Assembly (NCBI GenBank): GCA_963921405.1
Contig: OY992881.1
Location: 93,324,557-93,388,556 of the forward strand
Origin: Cepaea hortensis
Taxonomy: Eukaryota > Mollusca > Gastropoda > Stylommatophora > Helicidae
DNA length: 64,000 nucleotides
Reading direction: 5' to 3'
This document shows, piece by piece, positions 22,774 to 32,404 of this stretch (position 1 is its first letter; every line of letters begins with the position of its first letter). The translations under genes were made by a program, and so were the position numbers. The notes beneath the pieces were generated by a model. The model was not told the origin of the DNA. It saw nothing but the letters and a program-made list of their open reading frames with translations, and searched no databases.

Positions 22774-22927
22774 CAGGGTGTATTGTTAATGCCTGTGCAG
22801 TGTTTGAAAATATTGCCGGTCCAAGTTCTGTACCCATTATGTTGCATGAACTTTACAGAAGGTAAATACAAAACTTGGACCGGCAATATTTTCAAACACT
22901 GCACAATCATTAAAAATACACCCTATA
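22774..22927. mobile_element. Fold-back MITE-like element
   Basis: The left half, CAGGGTGTATT, TGTGCAGTGTTTGAAAATAT, TGCCGGTCCAAGTT, is repeated in reverse complement in the right half, which ends AATACACCCTA. The arms are about 60 bp with a few mismatches around a loop of about 30 bp. TA dinucleotides flank both ends. The CAGGGTGT-type terminus with TA is common in Tc1/mariner-derived elements; the assignment is inference. Confidence 0.7.
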
Positions 22928-23039
22928 TAAGCATCAACAAATGACAGGAAACCAATGGGGCTTGCTGTGACAAAATACTTTCAACACCTACTTAGTCTAT
23001 ATGGAAATAACATTTAAAAAGTAAAGGCCCATTTCCACA

Positions 23040-23285
23040 CGTTGAAGAATATAGGGTATATGGTGCTAGTCTGATACTTGTGTAGATCAATCAACACTAT
23101 ATCAGTGATGTGGTCAATATCACAGTGACCACGTTTACTTCCCAGAAACATTTATGGTACCCATTTTAAGTCAACCTGGAAGCCTGGGTCAATCTGTCTA
23201 AAATGTCCACCTCGATGTGGATTAGAACACATGACCAATGGGTCAGCAGGCAAATGTCCTAGCCATTCCAGGGCTCCCTAGGGAC
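23040..23285 (-). mobile_element. SINE-3 copy
   Basis: The minus strand carries a tRNA-like head (AATGGCTAGGACATTTGCC) and box-B-like GTCATGTGTTCTAATCC. The family body TGACCCAGGCTTCCAGG and GGGAAGTAAACGTGGTCACT is shared with 25085-25325 and 37140-37375. Confidence 0.7.
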
Positions 23286-23312
23286 ATAACATACTGAATT
23301 AACATACTGGGA

Positions 23313-23592
23313 GGTCAGCATGACCGAGTGGGTAAGAACATACGTTCTTAAATATCTGGTATGCTGATGCTGAGGTTCAACCCCTACACAGGTCAGTTGG
23401 ACTAAAATGTTGATTTCTTATCCTTGACTTAGGGTATGTAAATTACAAGTGCCTCTCAAGTCGGAGTGGGTTCACCTGATGGCAAGGGACACTGGTAATA
23501 GGGAAAGCTAATCCATACGCAAAATTCAGTCCAGTCCTACTAGAAGTAGCACGTATGAACTACCCTTGAGTTCAAAGTGAGCGAGCGCCCCA
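23313..23592 (+). mobile_element. SINE-2 copy (most complete)
   Basis: Head AGCATGACCGAGTGGGTAAG (box-A-like) and box-B-like GAGGTTCAACCCC are followed by AGTCGGAGTGGGTTCACCTG, ACACTGGTAATAGGGAAAGC and a 3' end with GTTCAAAGTGAGCGAGCGC. Four more copies lie in the window. Confidence 0.8.
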
Positions 23593-23696
23593 AAAAAATA
23601 CCACAGATATTTGCGAGGAATCGGGACAACCAACGAACATTGCATCACATACTAATAATGGTGGTTTTGTATTATAATAATATTCACAGTACTTAC

Positions 23697-23717
23697 CCCT
23701 TCATGGTGTTGTGAGGA
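23697..23717 (-). CDS. Galectin exon 4: 21-nt linker microexon
   Basis: TTTTTCAG|TCCTCACAACACCATGAAGGG|GTAAGT on the minus strand has consensus splice sites on both sides and encodes SSQHHEG. It joins in phase 0 to the CRD1 end (…VSGSD) and to the CRD2 start (PVPLH). It is supported only by splice sites, frame and position between the two domains. If it is skipped, the protein loses seven linker residues without a frame change, so alternative linker length is possible. Confidence 0.55.
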
Positions 23718-24539
23718 CTGAAAAATATACAAATGTAAAATGTGAGTATCAAATATCCACAATAGAAAGTGTATGTGAAATTATGATGAAATTACTTGCG
23801 ATGACACTACGAGTAGTTTACTGTGAGACCCCTCTCCCTCTCTCTCTCTCGCTATACACACAGATATATTTGAATTTCATGACATGACACAGGTATCCAG
23901 ACCACAACCAGGTTATAGATGTGTAACTTATATATATATATATATTTTTGACTGTATCAGTGTGAGTTTGTTGCCTGTGTGAGTTTGTTGCCTGTGTGAG
24001 TTTGTTGCCTGTGTGCTTTTGACGGCTTTAGCCGCAACGTCAAAATGTGTTACTTGTAATCATGTTCTAGTAAAGCTGACCATCTACTTCTCTACTTCTA
24101 GTATTTTAGTCATTAGGCTAGCAGGGAATATACCTGTTAGTGGTATCTTGCCTATGGACAAGAGGGAGGTGGTCGTGCGTTTGTGGGACCAGGTGGAGAA
24201 AGCGGAGGAACAGATCGAGAACCCATATGTGGAAAGAATGAGATTGCGGGGAATCGGCAGGGGTTCTGGAAGAATCTCAAAACTGAGAGGGAAGACTAGG
24301 AGAACTTTTAATCAGATAGCAGTGGGAATGATTAGTAGTATGACTCTTCGCTGGCTGTTGAACGAGGGACTGAGCATGTATGGGAATGTCCTGAGTGCAG
24401 TGATGTCGGTTCTTAACTCAACTCAACTCTACTCAGTCATGGAAGTTGGGAATTAGTCATGGAAGAAAGGAATCAGTCATGGAAGAAGGGAATTTGTCAT
24501 GGAAGACATATGCAGAAGCAGAATGAAGCATTTCCCAGT

Positions 24540-24650
24540 ACGAATTTTAGGCTCGGTAAACCTGGAAGTACAGGTCAATTTTGAAAATTCACTTCGATGT
24601 GAAATTGAACCCATGACTAATGGAACCACAGGCAAGCACTAGCAGAGGTG
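24540..24650 (-). mobile_element. SINE-3-related partial copy
   Basis: It shares the layout AAACCTGGAAGTACAGGTCAA, then a box-B-like block (GGTTCCATTAGTCATGGGTT on the minus strand), with 40150-40265. Confidence 0.5.
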
Positions 24651-24992
24651 TGGTTCCTGAGACGAATGTTGCGAATTCCTTGAACTGCCAGAGTAACTAA
24701 CGACGATTGCCTGAAGGAGGCTAATGAAACAAACACTATATACAACAATAAGAAAGAGACAAACAGCTTTCTTTGCTCATGTGATGAGAAGATAGACAAT
24801 GGAGAACATCACTTCCCCCTGGAAAGATCTAGTGGAAGAGAGGCAGAGGCTGATCAAGAGAAATGATGCTGGATGGATTTAAATGATGGCATGGATGAAT
24901 ATCATCAGCAGAGTAGATCCAGAACACCAGAGACCACATGTTGAGAGACATGAATGCCAGCTGGCAGGGCACTTAACGATGATGATGATATT
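24645..24992 (+). mobile_element. RTE-like LINE 3' fragment
   Basis: Broken frames read VWFLRRMLRIP, ARVTNDDCLKEANETNTIY and AGRALNDDDD, collinear with the copy at 33832-35540. It ends in the same (GATGAT)n tail, here at 24977-24990. Confidence 0.78.
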
Positions 24993-25084
24993 GAGCGAGT
25001 AGAAGTATATGTAAAGACACACAACTTTTATAAATATGAGTGGAGAAATTATATTTGAAAACAAGGACCTCTTTACACATCTGA

Positions 25085-25325
25085 AAGTGCATTGTGCATA
25101 TAGTGCTACACCCACATTTGTATAGTCCCATCGACACCCAGCGGGTGATGTAGTCAATATCCCGCTGGCCTCCTTTCCTTTGGAAAACATTCTTGGTACT
25201 CATGTTTAGGTGGGGGTCGACCTGGAATCCAGATCAATGTTTTTAAAAATTTGAATCTGCCCAGCTGTAGATCGGACCCATGACCACCAGGCCAGCAAGC
25301 GAGTCTCTAACCACTACGCCACCTT
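25085..25325 (-). mobile_element. SINE-3 copy
   Basis: The minus strand has TGGCGTAGTGGTTAGAGACT (box A) and GGTCATGGGTCCGATCTAC (box B), then the body with GATCTGGATTCCAGGTCGAC. Confidence 0.75.
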
Positions 25326-25394
25326 ACCTGCCAGAAGTAGGTGTCAAAACACAAATGAGTAGAATTAGTGTTGTTTGTGAATGACAGAACTTAC

Positions 25395-25514
25395 ATCAGA
25401 TCCAGAGACGTCAACTTTGTGGATTGTTATATCTCCTTGAATTAAAATATTGCGCGCTAACTCCTTTCCAATGCGGTATTTGAAATTACAGAAATGTGCC
25501 TTGTTGACAAAGAA
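25395..25514 (-). CDS. Galectin exon 3: end of CRD1
   Basis: 40 codons: FFVNKAHFCNFKYRIG, ELARNILIQGDITIHKV, then DVSGSD. The acceptor is CATTTTCAG|TTC and the donor GAT|GTAAGT. The sequence matches the closing strands of a galectin CRD ('vNg-hf--F-hRi', then 'l-I-Gdv-i--V'). It joins in phase 0 to exon 2 (…KSDEYQ), giving EYQFFVNKAHF across the junction, the expected F4-F5 strand pair. Exon 7 is its CRD2 counterpart. Confidence 0.93.
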
Positions 25515-25749
25515 CTGAAAATGAAAAGAACAGATGTATTTGTGGATTAACTGACTCAGTACCAAACAAAAAGTAGCTTTGGACTAAACATGGTACACTA
25601 TCAAATGAACAAGTAATGTAATGTAAATTTACATTCACTGAGCATTGAAATTACATAACACACCTAGAAACAAAACAAATAACACGATAACACTAGTGTG
25701 GTGATATATCATCCTTCTGTTCAAATGGGAGGTTACATTTGGTGACATA

Positions 25750-27453
25750 CGAGGTCTATTCCAAAATCAACCTACAATCGCCTGGTTAAAAATAAACCAG
25801 TTGCCATAGCAATACCGTTCATTGCTTGCAACATTCAGTAGTCTTTAGCTCACTATATACCAACTTACACTTGCATGTGTTAAATGGATCATGAATAGCG
25901 AAGGAATAAACATGGACACTACTATTGCCCTTCCCACCAGCTGAGAAATTTGCGGTGTTATTCGTTTTCTTCAAGCAGAAGGTTGAAAAGCAGCCGACAT
26001 TCATCGTCGATTGTGTCGTGTGTATGGTGATAACATTATAAGTGACGGTTCTGTGAGGGATTGGCTCAGAAAATTCAGAGATTGGTGTAAAGATATGCAT
26101 GATGAGGGTGGCCAAGGACGACATTCATGTGTGACAGATGAGCTCATTCAAACAGTCGACTAAGTGCTATAATGCCTGTATCTTCCATTACTGTTATCAT
26201 TACGCTCGCTGTCCTCACACAAACACTGTTGCAGATCAACGGGAACCAGAATTCCAACTGAATTGAAATGATCGCAGTAACGATAATGTTCCACATCAAT
26301 AAATCTTTATTGCAGGTGATCAGTCGACCAGACCAATACAGGACCGATCCCATGTTATCCAAAATATAATTAATAAATATTTTAACTTAGCTGTCGAACT
26401 TGATCCCATGTGACTATTGAAATAAATGACGAATGCAACTCTTATTCTTTATCGTTCCGTGACTATTTGATGTTTCTGGTTGCTAAACAATAATTTACAG
26501 AAATCTGCGTGCAGCTGATTCTATGACTTGGAGCTGACATTGAACCGACATATTATGACGCCATAAACTTTATTATTTCCTCGGCTCTACACGTCCTTTT
26601 TCCAAACCTCCTTCTTCCTGCAGATTGTGCCGTTCTTTCCTCCTCTTGTCGTAATATCAAATGTTATATCTATAAGGTTCTTCAGTTGGCTATTAATGTA
26701 AATGTACAGGTGTTGTCATTTTGTGCGCCCTTCATCCATGTTTTCAAACTTCTCTCTCTGTGGTAATGTAGTCCCCTGTGACGTCACATAGCAACATTTG
26801 TATTCATGCGCCTCTCGGTTTAACTCTCTTTGTTCCACCTGCCACAATTTTCATGTCTACTTCTAAATCATTTACTCTTGCCTCCGACGCAACATGGCAC
26901 TAAGTCCTAGTGGAAAAGCGCAGTTTCACAATTTCAGATCTTTCTACAGAATTTCCACACATTTCTAGGACTAGTCTGTTTTGAATTGTCACAGAGAGGT
27001 TAGGTTACCACAAATTCTATTCATGGTGGGTACCAAAGCAACCGACTGACGTTCACAAAGCTCAAAGAATGGACTCAGCTTTGACATTCCTTCTGCGCTA
27101 CTGGGAAAAGGGGAATGCATTTCTCGATAGAACAGTGACTGAGGACAAGACATGGGTTCACTCATAACGTTATCACCGTACACATGACACAATCGACTAC
27201 GAATCTCGGCCACATTCTAACCTTCTGCTTGAAGAAAATTAATAACAACACGAATTTCACAGCTGGCGGGAAGAGAATTAGCAGTGTCCATATTTATTTG
27301 TTCACGATTCGTGAACCACTGAAGACATGCGACTGCAAGTTGGTGTGTCGTGAGCTAAAAAACTACTCAATGATGCAAGCAATGAATGGTGTTGCTGTGG
27401 CAACTGGTTTATTTTTACCAGGCAATCGGATGTTGATTTTGGAATAGCCCTCG
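25750..27453 (+). mobile_element. Mariner-like composite with long inverted arms
   Basis: The termini are a 22-bp inverted repeat with one mismatch: CGAGGTCTATTCC onward at 25750-25771, and its complement ending at 27453. The left arm encodes the mariner N-terminal helix-turn-helix region (VIRFLQAEG, stop, AADIHRRLCRVYGDN, VRDWLRKF, GRHSCVTDEL) up to about 26163. At 27030-27160 the plus strand resumes with WVPKQPTDVHKAQRM and FLDRTVTEDKTWVHS, the first catalytic Asp region. The right arm (27163-27453) is an inverted copy of the left end, with the N-terminal region again. TA flanks the left end only. Stops and the missing C-terminal half show it is inactive. Confidence 0.8.
26165..27000. other. 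Unidentified segment inside the mariner composite
   Basis: About 835 bp separates the helix-turn-helix and catalytic parts of the mariner. I recognise no homology to the transposase or to other repeats in the window. It may be a further insertion. Confidence 0.4.
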
Positions 27454-27479
27454 TTTTATTCTTCGGCACTGAGTCAGTG

Positions 27480-27565
27480 CTTTGTGCGGTGCTTTCGGCA
27501 GGTCGCCCTGCGGAAAGAGACCGATCCATATGGGATAAAACCCGGGTCAATGAAGTCTTTCTGGT
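27480..27565 (+). mobile_element. SINE-4 3' fragment
   Basis: GAGACCGATCCATATGGGAT, then AAAACCCGGGTCAATGAAGTC, matches the 3' half of the SINE at 37710-37955 (opposite strand). Confidence 0.65.
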
Positions 27566-27805
27566 GACTGCTGATTCCATCGACAATGAACTGTACTTTT
27601 CGTGGAGGACTATTGTGTTGGCATTCTGGCAACGGCATTATACAGTGTACCTGTGAGGGCTATTGGCTTGTTGAGACTCCTGTCTGTTCCATTGTTCATA
27701 TTGGGCATTGAGGAGCATTTTGTGCGATATTCACTGGCACAGGAACGAAGCATAATGGGGACAACCCGTTGCCGTGAAGTTGGAACCGCAACTAACTAAC
27801 TAACT
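27566..27805 (+). mobile_element. Retroposon with (CTAA)n tail, copy 2
   Basis: This is the sister of 12895-13185 and ends GCAACTAACTAACTAACTGA. Its junction with the SINE-4 fragment upstream is abrupt. Confidence 0.65.
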
Positions 27806-27809
27806 GAGT

Positions 27810-28190
27810 AAGTTAAATTTTATTTAAATAAGTGTATTCTTTTACATGAAACTGTGCGTACATAAGTGTCATTTTCTGTTTAGGGAAGTAAAACATGTTA
27901 ACAAGTCCTTCATATCCTGAATTTTAACAGCCTTTTCATCTTAGTCTTTGTCCATGTCTTTATCATCTTCAGCCTTTTTCTCCTCCTCCTCCTCCTCTTT
28001 TTGCTTCTTCTTCCTCCTTCCCTCCCCCCTCCTCTTCTAATTCATCATTTCTTTGTTGCTGTTGCAGTTCTTGCTGTTGTTATTGTTCTTCTTCTTTTCT
28101 TTTCGTTTTCTTTTTGCCTATCAAAACACAAAGAGACTTCTGGAATAATACTGGTATGATTCTGCTATTGCAATAACAAATTGGAACCCA
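27810..28190. other. Galectin intron with pyrimidine-rich tract
   Basis: CCT/CTT-rich sequence runs at 27975-28110. No gene is seen. Confidence 0.5.
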
Positions 28191-28365
28191 AGTTATTTGT
28201 GATATTTATCTCTGATGCCTCCGAGCTCTTCCTAATATTTTGTTCACATTCCGACATTTACTGCCATACAGTAAACTAGATACTATATAACCTTTCAGTG
28301 TTCTTTTTCTGATATTCAATGACAGTGATTTTACAGTTTTTAATATCTACTAAAATAGTTAAAAT
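28190..28365 (-). mobile_element. RTE-like LINE debris
   Basis: It carries CATTTACTGCCATACAGTAA and TTCAGTGTTCTTTTTCTGAT, the minus-strand 'LLYGS-aW' region of RTE elements. Confidence 0.5.
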
Positions 28366-28405
28366 TAGTTTATGCATATACCAAAATCATAATAAGTTAA
28401 GTTAC

Positions 28406-28640
28406 CTGCATATCCTTTACAGGACATCGCAGTCAACACCAGCATTCTTTGCTGTTGTGATCTTTTCTGTGTTTACATTCAGTAGTTTGCCATTGCTTTC
28501 TGAATGACCAGCACCCATACCATTACGTTAAATACCAATGCAAGGTGGTCTGCTGTTAAATCGCCCACAGCTGTGTTTCGAACGCTGGTACGCGAGATTA
28601 TGAACTGCATCCATAACACCTTTGCCATGAAGCCGGCAAA
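28406..28640 (-). mobile_element. SINE-1 copy
   Basis: The minus strand has head CTTCATGGCAAAGGTGTTATG, box-B-like GCGTTCGAAACACAGC, and a 3' end with hairpin TCCTGTAAAGGA followed by TATGCAGG. Confidence 0.8.
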
Positions 28641-28740
28641 AATATAATGATAATCACGAGGATGTGAGGAATGTTAAAAGAGGAATTACAAGATTCCTTA
28701 ACTTAATGAAACATTCTTCAAATTAATAAACATATTTGTG

Positions 28741-28880
28741 GTGGTTGCTGACGAGACTACTGAATTACTAAATGTAAACTTGCATAGAAAATCACAAACA
28801 GCCAACAAGTGCAACTGGTACTTGCAACATTCTGTAAAAACATTCAAATAACTGTATAAAATGATGAAATTTTGATGCAA
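28741..28880 (+). mobile_element. SINE-1 partial copy
   Basis: It has ACTAAATGTAAACTTGCATAG, AAATCACAAACAGCCAA and GTACTTGCAACATTCTG. The head is missing and the 3' hairpin is degraded. Confidence 0.45.
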
Positions 28881-28996
28881 CTAACTGTACAAACTGATGA
28901 GACTTTGATGCTATCCTGACTAGATTACTTGGGAGTGAAGCCTAGTCAAGCATGTTATTGCAGTCTTCAAGGTCAAGAGAGGTCATAACCAAGTCC

Positions 28997-29140
28997 TTAC
29001 CTCTGAAGTCGGAGTGGGTTCGCCTGATGGTGAGAGACACTGTTAATAGGGAAAGCTAATCCACAAGCAAAATTCAGTCCATCACTACTATAAATAGTGT
29101 GTATGGACTACGTTTGGATTCAAAGCGAGCGAGCGCAAAG
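28997..29140 (+). mobile_element. SINE-2 copy (3' half)
   Basis: It carries AGTCGGAGTGGGTTCGCCTG, ACTGTTAATAGGGAAAGC and AAAGCGAGCGAGCGCAAAG, followed by an A-rich tail. Confidence 0.75.
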
Positions 29141-29310
29141 AAAAAAACAAAAACAAAAAATAACAATGTCCTCATGAGAACCCTGAGCAGAAATACTTTG
29201 TGATGGCTGCGGAATCAAAAGCCTTAACCTGCATGGGAATGCCCAATGTGGTGTGACGTCATTCGACATAACAGGACATAATACAAAATAACACTTATAT
29301 CGTTCTATTC

Positions 29311-29798
29311 TCTCGTACGACTGAGCTACCATATCACAGTAGACGATACCACCTGCTTTCTTTTAGCTCAAAGTGTTGGGTGGCGCACACCAAATCCGAC
29401 AACCAACATTGTGCCAATGGCTTCGGGTGGAGGAGTGCAATTAGGAGTGTGCAACCCATACCCTAGTATGAGGAAATGCAACATAAATACTAAATGTCAT
29501 GGCAGGGCAGACCGGGCCCTAAGCCTTGGTCGACAACTGGTATAGGATCGAAGCCCTGACAGGCGGACAGTTTAGAGCATTGCTTTGCTGATCCAGCAGC
29601 TTCCGCAGCTTGTCTTGTTCCAGACACATTGGTATTACCTTCCCTCTGGTGTAAGCTAGGCAGGCCGAGATAGGGATAATTCTCCATGGGCAACACATGC
29701 TTTCCAAATTCAGCTAAAGCTTTGTGCTATGAAGAGGTATAACTCCATTTTACAAACTATCGTCTATCAAGTCGGCAAGGTTCCAGTCAGTCATTCTA
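29311..29798 (+). mobile_element. ORF-less derivative of the zinc-finger LINE
   Basis: From GACTGAGCTACC to AACTCCAT (about 29318-29745) it matches, on the opposite strand, the 5' leader of the LINE at 52.7-55.3 kb. It then jumps straight to that family's 3' UTR (ACAAACTATCGTCTATCAAG). The whole RT frame is absent. TTCTATTC occurs on both sides (29303-29310 and 29794-29806), a weak TSD candidate. It is about 480 bp and is probably mobilised in trans. It lies in the intron just downstream of galectin exon 2. Confidence 0.75.
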
Positions 29799-29860
29799 TT
29801 CTATTCATTGTCCTAAGTTTCTCATCACAGTTTAACACAATATCCATATGATATTCATAC

Positions 29861-30059
29861 CTGATACTCATCAGACTTCACAACAATCTTGACTTCGACA
29901 TTTTCACCTTTCTTGAAAGGAAAACCATTTGATCTGTCTTCAGGCCCCCAATTGCCATGAAAGTGATTTCTGATAACCGCATTCTCACCAAATCGTGCAT
30001 CAAAAGTACATGGTGTTTCATGATTAAGATCGTTCCCTGCGCAAAAGCTAATGGTGAAT
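29861..30059 (-). CDS. Galectin exon 2: CRD1 core with the tryptophan
   Basis: One base completes Arg (AG|A) after acceptor AATTCACAG. Then come 66 codons from FTISFAQGNDLNHE through CTFDARFGENAVIRNHF and GNWGPEDRSNGFPF to VKIVVKSDEYQ, with donor CAG|GTATGA. Binding-site residues: the His of H-x-N-x-R is Thr and its Asn is Asp, while Arg, the following Asn (VIRN), Trp, Glu and Arg (W-x-x-E-x-R) are kept. CRD1 and CRD2 therefore lack different canonical residues. A 9-unit minisatellite begins about 110 bp upstream of the acceptor. Confidence 0.94.
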
Positions 30060-30164
30060 CTGTGAATTAAAGAAACATTTACTACACATTAAATGAAACA
30101 TTAGTGAAAGGAGAAAAGATGTATAGGTCTTCAGTCATCAGCACTATCATGTGCCAAGTTGACA

Positions 30165-30800
30165 GATGTGGGCAGACATAGTTCACCATCTCACACCAGA
30201 GTCTATGATCAGGTCTGTACTCTTGTCTTGATTGTGCCATATGGGAGGTCATAGTTCAGCATCTCACACCAGAGTCTATGATCTGGTCTGTACTCTTGTC
30301 TTGATTGTGCCATATGGGAGGTCATAGTTCAGCATCTCACACCAGTCTATGATCTGGTCTGTACTCTTGCCTTGATTGTGCCATATGGGAGGTCATAGTT
30401 CAGCATCTCACACCAGTCTATGATCTGGTCTGTACTCTTGCCTTGATTGTGCCATATGGGAGGTCATAGTTCAGCATCTCACACCAGTCTATGATCTGGT
30501 CTGTACTCTTGTCTTGATTGTGCCATATGGGAGGTCATAGTTCAGCATCTCACACCAGAGTCTATGATCAGGTCTGTACTCTTGTCTTGATTGTGCCATA
30601 TGGGAGGTCATAGTTCAGCATCTCACACCAGTCTATGATCTGGTCTGTACTCTTGTCTTGATTGTGCCATATGGGAGGTCATAGTTCAGCATCTCACACC
30701 AGTCTATGATCTGGTCTGTACTCTTGTCTTGATTGTGCCATATGGGAGGTCATAGTTCAGCATCTCACACCAGAGTCTATGATCAGGTATGTATTCTTGT
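30165..30800. repeat. 71-bp minisatellite, about 9 units
   Basis: The landmark CAGCATCTCACACCAG recurs at 30257, 30330, 30401, 30472, 30543, 30616, 30687 and 30758 after a variant first unit near 30183. The period is 71 bp, or 73 bp where CAGAG replaces CAG. The consensus continues TCTATGATCTGGTCTG, TACTCTTGTCTTGATTG, TGCCATATGGGAGGTC. It is intronic in the galectin gene. Confidence 0.95.
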
Positions 30801-30834
30801 CTCGGTTGTTCTTTTCCCATCAAGCCTGCTAGTT

Positions 30835-31295
30835 GTAACTAAATTAAAGTGTACTTTTTCTCACAACATGCTTAAAACACCTTAACTGTATACTTCTGAA
30901 CTCTCTAATCAATTTATGGTTATCATTTGTTTCCTGCAAGACTGCTTCATCTATTTTTATTCCATCCACATTAGTCTTTGAATTTTCCTCATAAACAATA
31001 AAGTCACCCCACCACTCAGCCTTATCCAAGGCATAGTGGTTAAGCTGTCTGCCTCTGTCTCAGAGGGGTTTATTTCAGACCCTGTCAACTGATCCTCGGG
31101 GACAATTTTTCTGAGATCCCTTATCTGTGCGACGCTATGGGCAGGCAGTTAAATGCTCTATGGAGAAAGGTTGAGCAATAAGGAATAAAATGCTGTGAAA
31201 AGAAGTTAATCATCTTATCTTTTAATCCGTTTAAACTTTGTTTTTTAAACACTTCCACTGCCATTAGATGTTCACTGAAGGCAGTAAAAGTTATG
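30835..31295 (-). mobile_element. RTE-like LINE fragment split by a tRNA-like insertion
   Basis: The minus strand reads DEAVLQETNDNHKLIREFRS and CFKHVVRKS (30840-30960), matching the copy at 184-803. The upstream block (CCACTGCCATTAGATGTTC) resumes near 31255-31280. Between them, GGCATAGTGGTTAAGCTGTC at 31030 starts a tRNA-like insertion on the plus strand. Confidence 0.6.
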
Positions 31296-31300
31296 TATTT

Positions 31301-31445
31301 ATTTTTTGGCGTTTGTTTGCTTTGAATACAAGTATAGTCCATACACATGCTACTACTTTATAGTGCACTGAATTGATTTTTGCGTGTGAATTAGCTTTCC
31401 CTATTAACAGTGTCCCTCGAGATTGGGTGAACCCACTCCGACTTC
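31301..31445 (-). mobile_element. SINE-2 copy (3' half)
   Basis: Minus-strand match: AGTCGGAGTGGGTTCACCC, ACACTGTTAATAGGGAAAGC. It is arranged in tandem, same orientation, with the next copy. Confidence 0.75.
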
Positions 31446-31477
31446 TGAGGTACTTATTTTTGTGTATTTATATTTTG

Positions 31478-31735
31478 TGGGTTTGCTAGCTTTGAATCCA
31501 AATGTAGTCCATACACGTGCTACTACTACTAGTAAACTAGACTGATTTCTGCGTATGGATTAGCTTTCCCTATTAACAGTGTTCCTAGCCATCAGGCGAA
31601 CCTACTCCGACTTCTGAGATACTTGTAATGTACGTCCCTAAATCAAGGGCAAGAATTCAACATTTTAGTCCAACCGACCAGTGTGGTGGTTGAATCCGCT
31701 ACCTCAGCATACCATATATTTAAAAATATGCTCCC
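31478..31735 (-). mobile_element. SINE-2 copy
   Basis: The minus strand is nearly complete: it keeps TATGCTGAGGTAGCGGATTC, ACAAGTATCTCAGAAGTCGG and ACACTGTTAATAGGGAAAGC. The head runs into CCCA/CA repeats at 31735-31785. Confidence 0.75.
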
Positions 31736-32119
31736 TCCCTCCCACCCACCCACATACCCACCCACACACACACACACACTGCTTAACAAGGGATACAGCT
31801 TACACATTTCCAGGACACAAAGTAATGTCAACTGCTGGTATATATGCTAAAAAGATGCCATGATTGCAATGTCCTTTTAAGATAAAATTAATATACAATT
31901 CTTGTGCAGAATTAAAGCGGTAACATTAATTTCAGAGCCATGCTGTTATAGTGGTAAGTGAGCCTGGTCACAAAGAAATTAGTTCGAGTTCAATAACCAG
32001 CATTTGAAGGAATATTTTTCTAATCGGCATGAGTTTGAGTGGAACAAGCCTTGTAACACTGTACCAGATAATTTTAAGGAATTTTCTGGGAATTATCTGT
32101 GTAAAAAAGACTGCATGAA

Positions 32120-32335
32120 AAGGAGCAGCTGGCTGAGTTTGGATCCTTGGTAAGGTGCATTTTTTCTGTCGGGGGCAAAAAGAAACTTCTAATCTGCACA
32201 GTTCGCAGCGAATGCACTAGCCAGGTGGCCTTAATTCCTCAGGCTCAAAGACAACCCCCCCCCCCCCACCCTCCTGCCATACACCGCAAGGTACTATATT
32301 GGCAGTAAATGACAGTTTATGACAGTTAAATGACA
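32120..32335 (+). mobile_element. SINE-5 copy
   Basis: It matches 51555-51745: TTTTCTGTCGGGGGCAAAAAG, CCTTAATTCCTCAGGCTCAA, CCATACACCGCAAGGTACTA, GGCAGTAAATGACAG. A 43-bp extra segment lies near 32190-32230, and a C-run lies at 32258-32271. The tRNA-like head is mostly lost. Confidence 0.7.
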
Positions 32336-32404
32336 GACAGAAAAGGAACTGATCTCCTCTTTAATGTAAGCTTTTGACTTAGAACATGTGAAATTCTTAC
32401 ACTT

